Below, piece by piece: positions 43,610 to 53,879 of a DNA stretch of 60,715 nt (the stretch's first letter is position 1; each line of letters begins with the position of its first letter). Position numbers and translations under genes: made by a program. The notes below the pieces were generated by a model that was not told where the DNA came from, made no database searches, and saw only the letters and a list, made by a program, of their open reading frames with translations. Source of the stretch: Bacillus sp. EB01 (GTDB lineage: Bacteria; Bacillota; Bacilli; Bacillales; Cytobacillaceae); contig NZ_HG964497.1 in NCBI RefSeq assembly GCF_000613125.1, positions 2,014,405 through 2,075,119 on the forward strand. Reading direction: 5' to 3'.

Positions 43610-44143
43610 CTATAGTTTGTCAACCTGGGATACATCTAGTTCAACCGGAGTATCACGGCCGAACATGTCAACTAGTACACGAAGCTTGGATTTGGTTTTG
43701 TCCATCTCTTCGATAATACCGGTCTTGTTTGTAAAAGGACCTTCTTTAACCTTGACAGTTTCCCCAATCTCAAAGTTAAGATCAACCCGCTTCTCTTCGA
43801 AGCCCATTCGTTTCAAAATCATGGTAACCTCTTCTGGCAGAAGTGGCGTCGGCTTTGATCCAGAGCCTGCCGAACCAACAAACCCGGTAACGCCTGGAGT
43901 ATTTCGAACTACATACCAAGAGTCGTCTGTCATGACAATCTCAACAAGCACATATCCCGGGAACACTTTCTTTTTGACAACTTTCTTTTTACCATTCTTA
44001 ATATCTGTTTCTTCCTCTTCCGGTACAACAACTCGAAAAATCTTATCCTGCATACCCATTGATTCAACACGTTTCTCAAGGTTTGCTTTTACCTTATTTT
44101 CATAGCCGGAGTACGTATGGACTACATACCAGTTCTTTTCCAT
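43610..44143 (-). CDS. nusG: transcription elongation/termination factor NusG
   Basis: A 177-residue protein. NGN domain (about 1-115) with NWYVVHTYSGYENKVKANLE and FPGYVLVEIVMTDDSWYVVR; KOW domain (about 125-177) with GETVKVKEGPFTNKTG. It binds RNA polymerase and in B. subtilis promotes sequence-specific pausing. The start is set at ATG MEKNWYV; a TTG two codons upstream is possible. A structured leader precedes it. Confidence 0.98.
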   Translation of the reverse strand: MEKNWYVVHTYSGYENKVKANLEKRVESMGMQDKIFRVVVPEEEETDIKNGKKKVVKKKVFPGYVLVEIVMTDDSWYVVRNTPGVTGFVGSAGSGSKPTPLLPEEVTMILKRMGFEEKRVDLNFEIGETVKVKEGPFTNKTGIIEEMDKTKSKLRVLVDMFGRDTPVELDVSQVDKL

Positions 44144-44302
44144 TTTCAAGGACTAACGTCCGTCCCTCCCTGCATTTTTTCTTCCTTTATCGCCTTACCA
44201 TCCTAAAATAGTGGCAGGTATACGGACGCCCCAGCCACTCGAACTTTTAGGACAAATGAAAAAACCCGTTTTTACCGGGCTTTGTAATAATTTCCTGCAT
44301 TA
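44144..44302 (-). ncRNA. structured nusG leader with attenuator hairpin
   Basis: Right after the nusG promoter comes a terminator-like hairpin CCCG/CGGG (44276-44279 with 44265-44268) followed by TTTTTT. Next is a two-part stem: TCCTAAAA/TTTTAGGA (8 bp, 44245-44252/44201-44208) enclosing GTGGC/GCCAC (5 bp, 44234-44238/44211-44215). I know of no named leader family for nusG in Bacillaceae. Structure is seen in the sequence; a regulatory role is inferred. Confidence 0.5.
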
Positions 44303-44308
44303 TTTTCC

Positions 44309-44339
44309 ATTATACCATGAACAAGCATTACTTATTCAA
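44309..44339 (-). promoter_or_regulatory. nusG promoter, extended -10
   Basis: Minus strand TGG-TATAAT (-10 at 44309-44314), with TTGAAT (44334-44339) at a long 19-base spacing. It overlaps the secE 3' end and precedes the nusG leader terminator by about 30 bases. Confidence 0.65.
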
Positions 44340-44523
44340 GAATTAAGCGGATAACCTTTGAAATTCCCAAATCGACAATCGCAAAGAATACAGCAAAAAC
44401 AGCGACCGTGGTAATAACTGTAATAGTATAGCGTGTAAGCTCCTTGCGCCTCGGCCAGCTTACTTTCCTCATTTCACGGGCGACTTCACGAAAAAAATTA
44501 GGAATTCCACGGAAAAAATTCAT
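44332..44523 (-). CDS. secE: preprotein translocase subunit SecE
   Basis: A 63-residue single-span SecE: amphipathic part FREVAREMRKVSWPRRKELT with the conserved KVSWP motif, then one membrane segment. It clamps SecY. The start MNFFRG follows GGGGGT; an alternative ATG five codons upstream has AAGGAT before it, so the exact start is uncertain. Confidence 0.95.
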   Translation of the reverse strand: MNFFRGIPNFFREVAREMRKVSWPRRKELTRYTITVITTVAVFAVFFAIVDLGISKVIRLILE

Positions 44524-44567
44524 GTTTGTAACCCCCATCTATCCTTATGAACAATCCCTCATCGCCT

Positions 44568-44717
44568 CTATCTGGTTTCTTTGTGAACCGTCGAAGCGTT
44601 ACAGGTTTTGCAAAACTTTTTTAACTCAAGCCGTTCATCCTTAACCCGGCTGCTTGCTGTAACGGTGTAATTCCGTGAACCACAAGCGGCACAGGCAAGA
44701 ACTGCTTTTTTCGCCAT
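44568..44717 (-). CDS. rpmG: 50S ribosomal protein L33 (zinc form)
   Basis: The 49-residue L33 with CAACG and CKTC zinc pairs (residues about 9-40). The GGTGTCGAT segment upstream offers GGTG as ribosome-binding site before [11 protein letters not shown]; longer in-frame readings upstream are leader. It forms the usual rpmG-secE-nusG group. Confidence 0.95.
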   Translation of the reverse strand: MAKKAVLACAACGSRNYTVTASSRVKDERLELKKFCKTCNASTVHKETR

Positions 44718-44750
44718 ATCGACACCTGCTGCCATTTTTTTGTCTATAAA

Positions 44751-44779
44751 ACTGTAACATGAGGACCAATAACTGTCAA
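44751..44779 (-). promoter_or_regulatory. rpmG-secE promoter
   Basis: Minus strand -35 TTGACA (44774-44779), 17-base spacer and -10 TACAGT (44751-44756), between sigH and rpmG. Confidence 0.65.
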
Positions 44780-44824
44780 TACGGCATGGAACTGGTTTCC
44801 TTACAAAATAAAAGCCTTTATGAA

Positions 44825-45475
44825 TCAATGTGAGTATTCACGGAGTTCAAGGTATCGCTCCAGCTTTCTTTTTACACGCTGAAGGGCATTGTCAATTGAT
44901 TTCACATGCCTGTTAAGCCCTTCTGATATTTCCTGGTACGATTGGCCATCGAGATATAATGCCAAAACCTGGCGCTCCAGGTCACTCAAAAGCTCACCCA
45001 TTTTCACTTCAATATGGTCGTATTCTTCCTGATTGATAAACAACTGTTCTGGGTCCATTACCTTGGCACCACTTAAAACATCCATCAAGGTCCGGTCGCT
45101 TTCATCATCAAAAATAGGCTTGTCCAACGATACATAAGAATTTAGCGGAATATGCTTTTGCCTTGTCGCTGTTTTAATCGCAGTAATGATTTGCCTTGTA
45201 ATACATAGTTCAGCAAACGCCTTGAAGGATGTCAGCTTATCGTCCTTGAAATCCCGGATTGCCTTATACAGGCCTATCATCCCTTCCTGGACGATATCCT
45301 CCTTGTCTGCACCAATCAAGAAATACGAACGTGCCTTTGCCCGGACAAAGTTGCGGTATTTGTGGATTAAGTAATCCAGGGCATCGCTATCTCCACTATG
45401 CACTAAATAAACAATCTCTTCGTCTTCCATGGCCAGAAAACTGTTGCCTGCCCTCGCTCTTACATCCACACCCAC
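44825..45475 (-). CDS. sigH: RNA polymerase sigma factor SigH
   Basis: A 216-residue sigma factor for early stationary phase, competence and sporulation start. Region 2: [20 protein letters not shown] and [20 protein letters not shown]; region 4: [20 protein letters not shown] followed by [19 protein letters not shown]. The start is GTG, six bases after GGAGGG; it gives the N-terminus [19 protein letters not shown], different from the B. subtilis one. Own promoter upstream. Confidence 0.96.
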   Translation of the reverse strand: MGVDVRARAGNSFLAMEDEEIVYLVHSGDSDALDYLIHKYRNFVRAKARSYFLIGADKEDIVQEGMIGLYKAIRDFKDDKLTSFKAFAELCITRQIITAIKTATRQKHIPLNSYVSLDKPIFDDESDRTLMDVLSGAKVMDPEQLFINQEEYDHIEVKMGELLSDLERQVLALYLDGQSYQEISEGLNRHVKSIDNALQRVKRKLERYLELREYSH

Positions 45476-45512
45476 TGAGATCCCTCCGCATGCACATGCA
45501 TAGATAGAAATA

Positions 45513-45542
45513 TTATACAGTACTGGTTTTTTCAGCGTCAAC
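45513..45542 (-). promoter_or_regulatory. sigH promoter
   Basis: Minus strand -35 TTGACG (45537-45542), 18-base spacer and -10 TATAAT (45513-45518), overlapping the end of rae1. A sigma-A promoter is expected for sigH, which is AbrB-repressed in B. subtilis. Confidence 0.8.
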
Positions 45543-45544
45543 GG

Positions 45545-46054
45545 TCATTTTTGGCCTCTGCGCCATTTTTCAAATATTTCTGCCATTTCTTCACTAATTG
45601 GGATTCGGATCGGGGGTTTCTTTTCCTGAATCCGCTGAACTCTTTTTTCAATCTTTTTTGAAAGAACATTCATCTCAATCATAAGCTCACGCGCTGATTT
45701 CCTTAAGGCACCTTGTCCAAAAATGGCCCATTGCTCAGTAAAATCGGAGGTAGCAACATGAATCTGTGTTTTCCGATTGCCCAGTTGAATGGCCATTTTT
45801 TCAATTCTTTCGTCGGCAGTTTCATTTTCCTTTGTAAAAATAACCTCAACTTGATGATTCCTATACTTTTTTGCGATTCCCTGCACATATTGGGCATCAA
45901 AAACAACAATAACCCTATAGCCAGTGTAACCTTGATATTCAGCCATCAATTCCACAAGCCTGTCCCTTGCCGCAGGAAGATCCTTAATTTTCAGGTCCTT
46001 TAATTCAGGCCAGGCTCCAATGATGTTGTAACCATCAACAAGAAGGATATCCAT
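45545..46054 (-). CDS. rae1: Rae1 (YacP), ribosome-associated NYN-domain endoribonuclease
   Basis: A 169-residue PIN-like/NYN protein. Acidic-site segments: LLVDGYNIIGAWPEL near the N-terminus, VVFDAQYV, and ENETADERIEKMA, then ATSDFTEQWAIFGQGA. In B. subtilis Rae1 enters the ribosomal A site and cleaves certain mRNAs in a translation-dependent way. Two bases after rlmB. Basic C-terminus. Confidence 0.93.
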   Translation of the reverse strand: MDILLVDGYNIIGAWPELKDLKIKDLPAARDRLVELMAEYQGYTGYRVIVVFDAQYVQGIAKKYRNHQVEVIFTKENETADERIEKMAIQLGNRKTQIHVATSDFTEQWAIFGQGALRKSARELMIEMNVLSKKIEKRVQRIQEKKPPIRIPISEEMAEIFEKWRRGQK

Positions 46055-46056
46055 TT

Positions 46057-46800
46057 CTAGCCTCCAAGCGGATGGCGACTCCGGTAAACCTCGTACATTA
46101 GCAAAGCAGCAGCAACAGAGGCATTCAGTGATGTAACCTTGCCTGCCATCGGCAAATGAACAAGAAAGTCACATTTTTCTCTGATAAGTCTCCCCATCCC
46201 TTTTCCTTCGCTGCCGATGACAAGGCCCAAAGGAAGGGTAAAGTCCTGTTGCCTATAATCCTTGCTTCCCTTTGCATCGGTTCCTGCTATCCAGACGCCT
46301 TGTTCCTTTAATTCCTCAATTGTCCTCGCTAAATTGGTAACCCTGGCTACTGGTACATATTCAATTGCCCCGGTAGAAGCTTTGGAAACCGTAGAGGTAA
46401 GGCCGACCGCGCGGCGTTTGGGAATGATGATGCCATGCGCCCCAACCGCATCCGCGGTGCGCATAATAGATCCAAGGTTATGCGGGTCCTCGACTTCATC
46501 AAGAATAAGGAAGAATGGTTCCTCCCCTTTTTCCCTCGCCGCTTTAAAGAGGTCGTCCACCTCAGCGTATTTATATGCTGCGACATATGCCAGGACTCCT
46601 TGGTGGTTTCCATCCGTCAATTGGTCGATCTTTTTCTTTGGAACATATTGAACGATGGCATTCGCTTCTTTAGCAAGTTCCGTTATTTGGTGCATTTGGC
46701 CGCGCTGGGAACCTTCTGCTATTAGGATTTTGTTGATATCACGATGCGACCTTAAGGCTTCAAGGACCGGGTTTTTACCAATGATTATATCTTCACTCAT
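46057..46800 (-). CDS. rlmB: RlmB-like 23S rRNA 2'-O-methyltransferase (SpoU/TrmH family)
   Basis: A 247-residue SPOUT methyltransferase. N-terminal substrate-binding domain (about 1-75) and a catalytic domain with the three SpoU motifs: [32 protein letters not shown] and [20 protein letters not shown]. By homology it modifies the G2251 region of 23S rRNA (E. coli numbering). Overlaps mrnC by 8 bases. Confidence 0.94.
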   Translation of the reverse strand: MSEDIIIGKNPVLEALRSHRDINKILIAEGSQRGQMHQITELAKEANAIVQYVPKKKIDQLTDGNHQGVLAYVAAYKYAEVDDLFKAAREKGEEPFFLILDEVEDPHNLGSIMRTADAVGAHGIIIPKRRAVGLTSTVSKASTGAIEYVPVARVTNLARTIEELKEQGVWIAGTDAKGSKDYRQQDFTLPLGLVIGSEGKGMGRLIREKCDFLVHLPMAGKVTSLNASVAAALLMYEVYRSRHPLGG

Positions 46801-47221
46801 CCTTTTTCCTCCCTATCATGTCCTCTACATAGTCAAATGCTGCTTTAATTACTTCCTCAAGCCGTTCTATCTTGCCTCCCAGGTATAAAAAGCCCATTAA
46901 TGCTTCAAAGGCGGTGCTATGACGGTACGTTACTACATCTGTGTTTTTAGGGACAGAACCCGACTTGGCATTTCTTCCTCTTTTAACGACTGTCAGTTCT
47001 TCCTCTGTTAAAAACTTTTCTTCAAGAAAAAAGTATAAAACCCGAGATTGCGCCTTTGCAGAAACAAATTTTGTTGCTTCGACATGGAGGCGATGCGGCC
47101 GGACAGTACCGGCCTGGAGCAGATGGCGCCGTACATACACCTCAAAAACCGCATCTCCTATATAAGCCAGCGCAAGGCTATTAAGCTGTTTTTCATCTAT
47201 TGTTGTTTCATATTCGAGCAT
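46793..47221 (-). CDS. mrnC: Mini-ribonuclease III MrnC
   Basis: A 142-residue RNase III catalytic domain without a dsRNA-binding domain. Catalytic acidic motif in [20 protein letters not shown] and the C-terminal [20 protein letters not shown]. It matures 23S rRNA ends in B. subtilis, where it is also encoded next to cysS. Three bases after the cysS stop. Confidence 0.95.
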   Translation of the reverse strand: MLEYETTIDEKQLNSLALAYIGDAVFEVYVRRHLLQAGTVRPHRLHVEATKFVSAKAQSRVLYFFLEEKFLTEEELTVVKRGRNAKSGSVPKNTDVVTYRHSTAFEALMGFLYLGGKIERLEEVIKAAFDYVEDMIGRKKDE

Positions 47222-47224
47222 GTG

Positions 47225-48622
47225 TCAGCCTCTTTTCCATCGGGTACCCTGAGGCGTATCTTCCAGTATTATATTCATTGCTTTCAGTTGGTCTCTGATT
47301 TCATCCGAGAGCTGGAAATTCCGTTCCTTCCTTGCCTGATTGCGTTTTTCTATCAATAACTCAACTTCTTCATCAAGCAGTTCCTCGGTAGCTATTTTTA
47401 GGCCCAGCACCTCGAAAAGCTGATCAAACTCTGTAATAAATCGGTTAATTACTTCGACTGATGTATTCTTTTCAAGGAGATATTGGTTTGCCTGCTTTGA
47501 CAGGTCAAACAAGACGGAAACAGCATTTGCAGTATTAAAATCATCGTCCATCTCCCGGATAAATTGTTCCCTCAATCTGTCAACTTCCGCAATCCACTCT
47601 GCATTGTTAGAGGTCAAGCCGCTACTCGAATCGAGCCTGTGCTGAAGGTTTTGATAGGAAGTCTTGAGTCTCTCAAATGCAGTCTTTGTATTTTCAAGTA
47701 ATTCTTCACTATAGTTAATTGGGTTCCGATAATGAACAGATAACATAAAGAACCGAAGAACCTGTGGATCATGCTGTTTGATAATGTCATGGACAAGCAC
47801 AAAGTTCCCAAGTGATTTTGACATTTTCTCATTATCAATGTTGATATACCCATTATGCATCCAATAGCGTGCAAATGTTTTTGCATTGAGTGCTTCCGAT
47901 TGGGCTATTTCATTTTCATGATGCGGAAATGCCAAGTCCTGTCCGCCGGCATGGATGTCAATCGTATCCCCAAGATACTTTTTTGCCATTGCGGAGCATT
48001 CGATATGCCAGCCAGGGCGCCCATTTCCCCATGGACTCTCCCAATAAATCTCGCCTTCTTTTGCCGACTTCCAGAGAGCGAAGTCAAGCGCATCCTGTTT
48101 TTTTTCACCACGCTCAATACGCGCTCCTACCTTTAATTCATCAATTGATTGATGCGATAACTTTCCGTAGCCGTTAAACTTCCTGGTCCTGAAGTAGACA
48201 TCCCCTTCAGATTCATAAGCATAATCCTTGTTAACCAATTCTGAGATGAAGTCGATGATGACATCCATATTTTCCATAACACGCGGGTGATGGTCGGCTT
48301 TTTTGCAGCCGAGTGCAGAAACATCTTCAAAATATGCATTTATGAATCTGTCAGCCACTGTCGGCACATCTTCTCCAAGCTCTTTCGCTGCCCGAATTAA
48401 CTTGTCATCGACATCGGTGAAGTTAGAAATATAATTTACATCGTAGCCGCGAAATTCAAGGTATCTCCTGACAGTATCAAAAACAATGGCTGGCCGAGAG
48501 TTACCAATATGAATATAGTTATATACGGTAGGACCGCAAACATACATTTTTACTTTTCCCTCTTCAAGCGGAACGAAAGTTTCTTTTTTCCGCGTGAGTG
48601 TATTGTATAACTGAATAGCCAT
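47225..48622 (-). CDS. cysS: cysteinyl-tRNA synthetase
   Basis: A 465-residue class I synthetase. It has zinc Cys in [20 protein letters not shown] together with the HIGH-like signature HIGN, zinc ligands in [11 protein letters not shown] and [11 protein letters not shown], and KMSKSLGN. Normal length and C-terminus. One base after cysE; both are under the cysteine T-box. Confidence 0.98.
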   Translation of the reverse strand: MAIQLYNTLTRKKETFVPLEEGKVKMYVCGPTVYNYIHIGNSRPAIVFDTVRRYLEFRGYDVNYISNFTDVDDKLIRAAKELGEDVPTVADRFINAYFEDVSALGCKKADHHPRVMENMDVIIDFISELVNKDYAYESEGDVYFRTRKFNGYGKLSHQSIDELKVGARIERGEKKQDALDFALWKSAKEGEIYWESPWGNGRPGWHIECSAMAKKYLGDTIDIHAGGQDLAFPHHENEIAQSEALNAKTFARYWMHNGYINIDNEKMSKSLGNFVLVHDIIKQHDPQVLRFFMLSVHYRNPINYSEELLENTKTAFERLKTSYQNLQHRLDSSSGLTSNNAEWIAEVDRLREQFIREMDDDFNTANAVSVLFDLSKQANQYLLEKNTSVEVINRFITEFDQLFEVLGLKIATEELLDEEVELLIEKRNQARKERNFQLSDEIRDQLKAMNIILEDTPQGTRWKRG

Positions 48623-48623
48623 A

Positions 48624-49271
48624 TTATCTGGCTCCTTTCACTTTAATCTCTTCCAGTTCTTGCTTCAGGCGGGCAAGTTCATTTTCCAACGCTCTAAAAC
48701 GGTCAGCTGTTGGGTCTGGCAAATCAGTGTGATCAAGCTCCCTGCCAATCTTTACACCGTTTTGGATCACAATCTTTCCGGGAATTCCAACAACAGTGGA
48801 ATGGGCAGGAACATCCTTTAAAACAACTGACCCGGCTCCGATTTTCGCATGCTCGCCCACGGTTATTGATCCTAGCACCTTTGCCCCGGCAGCAATCAAT
48901 GCTCCATCTTTTACTGTCGGATGCCGCTTTCCTTTTTCCTTACCGGTTCCGCCCAGCGTAACTCCTTGGTATACTGTAACATTATTCCCAATTTCGCAGG
49001 TTTCACCAATAACAACACCCATACCATGGTCTATAAATAAGCGCCGGCCAATTTGGGCTCCTGGATGTATCTCTATGCCTGTAAAAAAACGGCTCACTTG
49101 TGAAATCAACCTGGCCAAAAAGAAAAATTTCCTCTTGAACAAGGCGTGTGCGATTCGATGAGACCAAATCGCATGCAAGCCTGAATATGTCAGCACGACC
49201 TCAAACTTGGTCCTTGCAGCTGGATCCTGCTCGAAAACAACTTTTATATCTTCTTTTAATAATCCAAACAA
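48624..49271 (-). CDS. cysE: serine O-acetyltransferase
   Basis: A 215-residue left-handed beta-helix enzyme making O-acetylserine, the cysteine precursor. Helical N-terminal part, then hexapeptide repeats with [40 protein letters not shown] and [13 protein letters not shown] (active-site loop). The start is TTG (FGLLKEDIK) after GGGAGGGA. First gene behind the T-box leader. Confidence 0.97.
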   Translation of the reverse strand: MFGLLKEDIKVVFEQDPAARTKFEVVLTYSGLHAIWSHRIAHALFKRKFFFLARLISQVSRFFTGIEIHPGAQIGRRLFIDHGMGVVIGETCEIGNNVTVYQGVTLGGTGKEKGKRHPTVKDGALIAAGAKVLGSITVGEHAKIGAGSVVLKDVPAHSTVVGIPGKIVIQNGVKIGRELDHTDLPDPTADRFRALENELARLKQELEEIKVKGAR

Positions 49272-49383
49272 CTGTTCTCCCTCCCAACGATTCCAACATC
49301 CCGTATACTTAGTTTTATGGGAATGGACAGCGGCAACTAGGGGATATCTTGATTACTGCTATCACAAAAGGCTTTTATTATAT

Positions 49384-49660
49384 AAAAAAACGCCTCTGCC
49401 GTATAGACAGAGACGCTTAATACACGCGGTTCCACTCTGTTTGGGCACTCCATACATACGCGGAATTTGCCCCAACTTAAACCTTATAACGGAAAGGGTG
49501 CCGCCCGCTTCCTACTGGGCTTTTGCCGGTTCGGAACAGGACTCAGGGGTGCATTTCAAAAATCGAGAGGCTTAAACCATTTTCAGCCGGTGATGGTTCT
49601 CTCTTTAAAGCATCGTTTTCCTACTTTTCCCCGTCTTAGATTTAGTGCTATGTGATTACT
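49384..49660 (-). ncRNA. T-box leader, cysteine-specific
   Basis: The minus strand has the canonical T-box AGTGGAACCGCG (49425-49436), followed by an intrinsic terminator with stem GCGTCTCTG/CAGAGGCG-type pairing (49391-49416) and a T run (49384-49390). In the Stem I region GAAATGCACC carries the specifier UGC (49551-49553), a Cys codon. Uncharged tRNA-Cys should stabilise the antiterminator and turn on cysE-cysS. B. subtilis has a Cys T-box at the same place. Confidence 0.92.
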
Positions 49661-49663
49661 CCT

Positions 49664-49692
49664 ACTATATACCATTTTCCTTCAATTGTTAA
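49664..49692 (-). promoter_or_regulatory. cysES operon promoter
   Basis: Minus strand -35 TTAACA (49687-49692), 17-base spacer and -10 TATAGT (49664-49669), overlapping the gltX stop codon and leading directly into the T-box. Confidence 0.75.
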
Positions 49693-51146
49693 CTAATAAT
49701 TGAAAGCAATCTCATTTGAATTTTTTCCTTACCAAGCAGTTCAAGTGTCTTTGGAAGGTCAGGCCCATGTGTTTGTCCGGTTGTCGCTATTCGGATTGGC
49801 ATAAACAACTTCTTCCCTTTGTGGCCAGTCGATTTCTGGACAGCCTTCATTGCAGCCTGAATACCTTCAGCCTGAAACTCTTCCAGCTTATCAAGTTCAA
49901 CATTGAACGCCCTCAGAACCTCAGGAACCTGTTCTTCCGAAAGGATTGCCTTTGCTTCCTCATCAGGATTAATATCATCACGGAAAAATATATCGGATAG
50001 CTCGACAATTTCGGCTCCATAGCTCATTTTTTCCTGCATGAGGCCAATCAGGCTGACTACCCATTCCATTTCCTTGCCAACAAGGTTTTCACTTACAAAC
50101 CCTGCTTTAATAAGATGCGGGAGCGAAATATCGACGACCCTATCAAGGTCCGCTTTTTTAATATACTGGTTGTTCATCCAGGCAAGCTTTTGCTTATCAA
50201 AGAGGGCCGGAGATTTAGAAAGTCTTGCAGGATCGAACTTTTCAATAAATTCTTCTTTTGAGAAAAGTTCTTCTTCCCCAGCAGGAGACCAGCCAAGCAG
50301 GCCAATAAAGTTGAAGAGTGCTTCCGGTAGATAGCCGAGCTCTTCATACTGTTCAATGAATTGGATGATTGATTCATCCCGCTTGCTCAGCTTCTTCCTG
50401 CTTTCATTCACAATTAGAGTCATATGGCCAAATACTGGCGGTTCCCAGCCAAGTGCTTCATACACCATCAACTGTTTCGGAGTGTTGGAGATATGATCGT
50501 CACCGCGCAGGACATGGGATACTTCCATCAGATGGTCATCGATGGCAACTGCAAAGTTATAGGTTGGTGTCCCGTCCTTCTTAATCATGACCCAGTCACC
50601 CATGCCTTCTGATTCAAACGATACTTCGCCTTTAACCATATCATTGAAGGTATATGTTTTCCCTTCCGGTACAATAAGGCGGATACTTGGCTGCCTGCCT
50701 TCACTTTCCATGCGATTCCTATCTTCATTAGTAAGATGGCGGCATTTTCCGGAATAATGAGGTGTTTCCCCGCGCGCCGACTGTTCCTCGCGCTCCGCCT
50801 CAAGCTCTTCCTCTGTACAGTAACATTTATAGGCATGGCCATCACTCAAAAGCTTTGTATAGTATTCTTCATAAATATGATTGCGTTCTGATTGCCTGTA
50901 CGGGCCGAAATCTCCATCTTTATCGACACTTTCATCCCAATCTATCCCCAGCCACTTCAAATATTTCAACTGGCTTTGTTCGCCGCCCTCGATATTTCTT
51001 TTCTTATCGGTATCCTCAATCCTGATGATGAATGTCCCACCCTGGCTGCGTGCAAACAAGTAATTGAACAGCGCTGTACGGGCGTTTCCGATATGTAAAT
51101 GTCCTGTCGGGCTTGGAGCATACCGAACTCGAACTTTATTTGACAT
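49689..51146 (-). CDS. gltX: glutamyl-tRNA synthetase
   Basis: A 485-residue class I synthetase: [20 protein letters not shown] (HIGH motif), the zinc-like [13 protein letters not shown] segment, and KLSKRDESI (KMSKS-type). In Bacilli it is non-discriminating and also charges tRNA-Gln, to be amidated by GatCAB. The 110-base spacer to ispF shows no clear control element. Confidence 0.98.
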   Translation of the reverse strand: MSNKVRVRYAPSPTGHLHIGNARTALFNYLFARSQGGTFIIRIEDTDKKRNIEGGEQSQLKYLKWLGIDWDESVDKDGDFGPYRQSERNHIYEEYYTKLLSDGHAYKCYCTEEELEAEREEQSARGETPHYSGKCRHLTNEDRNRMESEGRQPSIRLIVPEGKTYTFNDMVKGEVSFESEGMGDWVMIKKDGTPTYNFAVAIDDHLMEVSHVLRGDDHISNTPKQLMVYEALGWEPPVFGHMTLIVNESRKKLSKRDESIIQFIEQYEELGYLPEALFNFIGLLGWSPAGEEELFSKEEFIEKFDPARLSKSPALFDKQKLAWMNNQYIKKADLDRVVDISLPHLIKAGFVSENLVGKEMEWVVSLIGLMQEKMSYGAEIVELSDIFFRDDINPDEEAKAILSEEQVPEVLRAFNVELDKLEEFQAEGIQAAMKAVQKSTGHKGKKLFMPIRIATTGQTHGPDLPKTLELLGKEKIQMRLLSIIS

Positions 51147-51256
51147 AATGAACCTCCTAAAGTGCTCAAGTTTAATCTGTGCTATTCATTTTACCATTGT
51201 TGGCTGTAATGCGAAAAGTGGGCAGTCTATGTCCAGATCCGTTTTTTCAGCAAATT

Positions 51257-51733
51257 CTACGATTTTGTTAAAAGAACCACAGCCTGTGCAGCAATTCCTT
51301 CACCGCGCCCTGTAAAACCAAGCCACTCGGTTGTAGTTGCCTTCACATTAATTTGACTAGGCTCAGCCTCCAGCAACTCAGCTATTCTCGTTCTTATCGC
51401 TTCAATATAGGGAGCCATCTTTGGCTTTTGGGCAATAATTGTACAATCTGCGTTTACCAACCTATACCCCTGTTCTTTTACTAGCTTCCATACTTGTTCA
51501 AGAAGCTTGGCTGAATCTGCATCCTTGAAAGCTTCATCCGTATCCGGGAAATGCTTGCCAATATCACCTTCCCCTATTGCTCCAAGGCATGCATCAGCCA
51601 CAGTATGCAAAAGGACGTCTGCATCCGAATGCCCAACTAATCCCTTTTCATAAGGAATTGTAATTCCCCCGATAATGAGAGGGCGCCCCTCTTTTAATTG
51701 ATGTACATCAAATCCCTGTCCTATTCTAAACAT
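51257..51733 (-). CDS. ispF: 2-C-methyl-D-erythritol 2,4-cyclodiphosphate synthase
   Basis: A 158-residue MEP-pathway enzyme. Metal ligands in [11 protein letters not shown] and [20 protein letters not shown], then [11 protein letters not shown]-terminal [17 protein letters not shown]. It converts CDP-ME 2-phosphate to the cyclodiphosphate. 59 bases after ispD; the two are consecutive-neighbour enzymes of one pathway. Confidence 0.98.
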   Translation of the reverse strand: MFRIGQGFDVHQLKEGRPLIIGGITIPYEKGLVGHSDADVLLHTVADACLGAIGEGDIGKHFPDTDEAFKDADSAKLLEQVWKLVKEQGYRLVNADCTIIAQKPKMAPYIEAIRTRIAELLEAEPSQINVKATTTEWLGFTGRGEGIAAQAVVLLTKS

Positions 51734-51792
51734 ACGTGTTTATCTCCTTTTTATACGTGATCTGCTTGCTGGTGGTAACCTCTCTACCGCAT

Positions 51793-52485
<693 letters not shown>

Positions 52486-52610
52486 CTACCTTTTTATCAG
52501 ATCAAGCGAACTTTCAACCGCGGGTATTTTACGTCCCAAGTGATTGTTTGCATCGCATATCCCAATTGATTTACCTAAAGGCTAAATGCCTAAGGAATTC
52601 CTTATTTCAC

Positions 52611-52664
52611 TACCGGGCTTTTCTACGGGCAGTTAATCCTAAAGTAGAGATTTACTGCCCGGTA
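52611..52664 (-). repeat. overlapping inverted repeats upstream of ispD
   Basis: In transcript direction TACCGGGCAGT (52654-52664) can pair either with ACTGCCC (52627-52633, 7 bp) or with GCCCGGTA (52611-52618, 8 bp). The two stems share their 5' arm and exclude each other, as in a switch. No T run follows and ispD starts 135 bases later. Function unknown. Confidence 0.5.
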
Positions 52665-52684
52665 TTACAGGATAAAGGGTGCTA

Positions 52685-53767
52685 TTAAAGGGCCTTTTCC
52701 AAAAGCTTTGGCTTTGCAAAAATCATTCTGCCAGCCGATGTTTGAAGAACGCTCGTTACCAGTACATCAATTCGTTTTCCGATATATTCCCGGCCTTCCT
52801 CAACTACAATCATCGTTCCATCATCCAGATATGCGACACCCTGATGGTGTTCTTTTCCATCCTTAATGACTTGAACATTTAATTCCTCACCAGGCAGAAC
52901 GACTGGCTTTACTGCATTGGCAAGGTCGTTAATATTCAGTACAGAGACATTCTGGAATTCACATACCTTGTTCAAATTAAAATCATTGGTTACAAGGATG
53001 CCTCCGGTATCTTTTGCAAGTTTAACAAGCTTGCTGTCTACTTCCTGTATTTCCTCGTAATCCTTTTCATTAATTTCTACGTTTACAGCAATTTCTTTTT
53101 GTATCCGATTTAGGATATCAAGCCCACGCCGTCCCCGATTTCGTTTTAGGACATCAGAAGAATCAGCAATATGCTGAAGCTCCTGAAGGACAAACCTTGG
53201 AATGACAATCGTGCCCTCAAGGAAACCAGTTTGGCAGATATCAGCAACTCGCCCATCAATAATTACACTTGTATCCAATATTTTAAGAGAATGTTTGAAT
53301 GGTTTGTCCTGTTCCTCTTCTGTTGTCTTTTTCTTTTTGCTGCCAAAGAGATTCATTAGTTCATCCCGTTTTTTAAATCCCACCTGAAAGCCTAGATACC
53401 CAAACAAGAGAGTCAATAGGATAGGGGCAACGGTATTAATTACCGGAACTTCAATGGCATTAAGCGCAAAGCCGACTAAAAAAGCGACAATTAGCCCAAA
53501 AGTTAGTCCAAGACTCCCAAATAAAACATCGGTTATCGGCACTTTCACAAGACTGTCTTCCAGCCATTTCACAAAGTCAACCACATATTCAACAGCCCAA
53601 AAAGTAAGAAGATAAAAAATAAGTGCACCGATAATGGCTGCCATATAAGAATTATTCAACCATGGAAATTTGTCAGCGCCTACTAGATTCAATAAGAGCG
53701 GAATTGTAAAGATCCCAAGGGTTCCCCCGATAATCAGGAAACTTGCTTGAACGATACGTTTTAACAT
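52685..53767 (-). CDS. yacL: YacL, membrane protein with PIN and TRAM domains
   Basis: A 360-residue protein. Four hydrophobic segments (residues about 5-115), then a PIN-like nuclease domain (about 155-280) with [29 protein letters not shown] and VNDFNLNKV-like [15 protein letters not shown], and a C-terminal TRAM domain (about 290-350) with [17 protein letters not shown]. Likely a membrane-tethered RNase; the target is unknown. In B. subtilis disA lies between radA and this gene; here only 112 bases separate them. Confidence 0.93.
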   Translation of the reverse strand: MLKRIVQASFLIIGGTLGIFTIPLLLNLVGADKFPWLNNSYMAAIIGALIFYLLTFWAVEYVVDFVKWLEDSLVKVPITDVLFGSLGLTFGLIVAFLVGFALNAIEVPVINTVAPILLTLLFGYLGFQVGFKKRDELMNLFGSKKKKTTEEEQDKPFKHSLKILDTSVIIDGRVADICQTGFLEGTIVIPRFVLQELQHIADSSDVLKRNRGRRGLDILNRIQKEIAVNVEINEKDYEEIQEVDSKLVKLAKDTGGILVTNDFNLNKVCEFQNVSVLNINDLANAVKPVVLPGEELNVQVIKDGKEHHQGVAYLDDGTMIVVEEGREYIGKRIDVLVTSVLQTSAGRMIFAKPKLLEKAL

Positions 53768-53879
53768 TCCCTCACCTCCTTTTACTCATTATAAACAAAA
53801 ACACTGAATTGAAACCTTAAATATGCCACGTTTTTTCAAACAAAACATCTCTCCCAAAAATATCGGTCCCCTGGGACGG

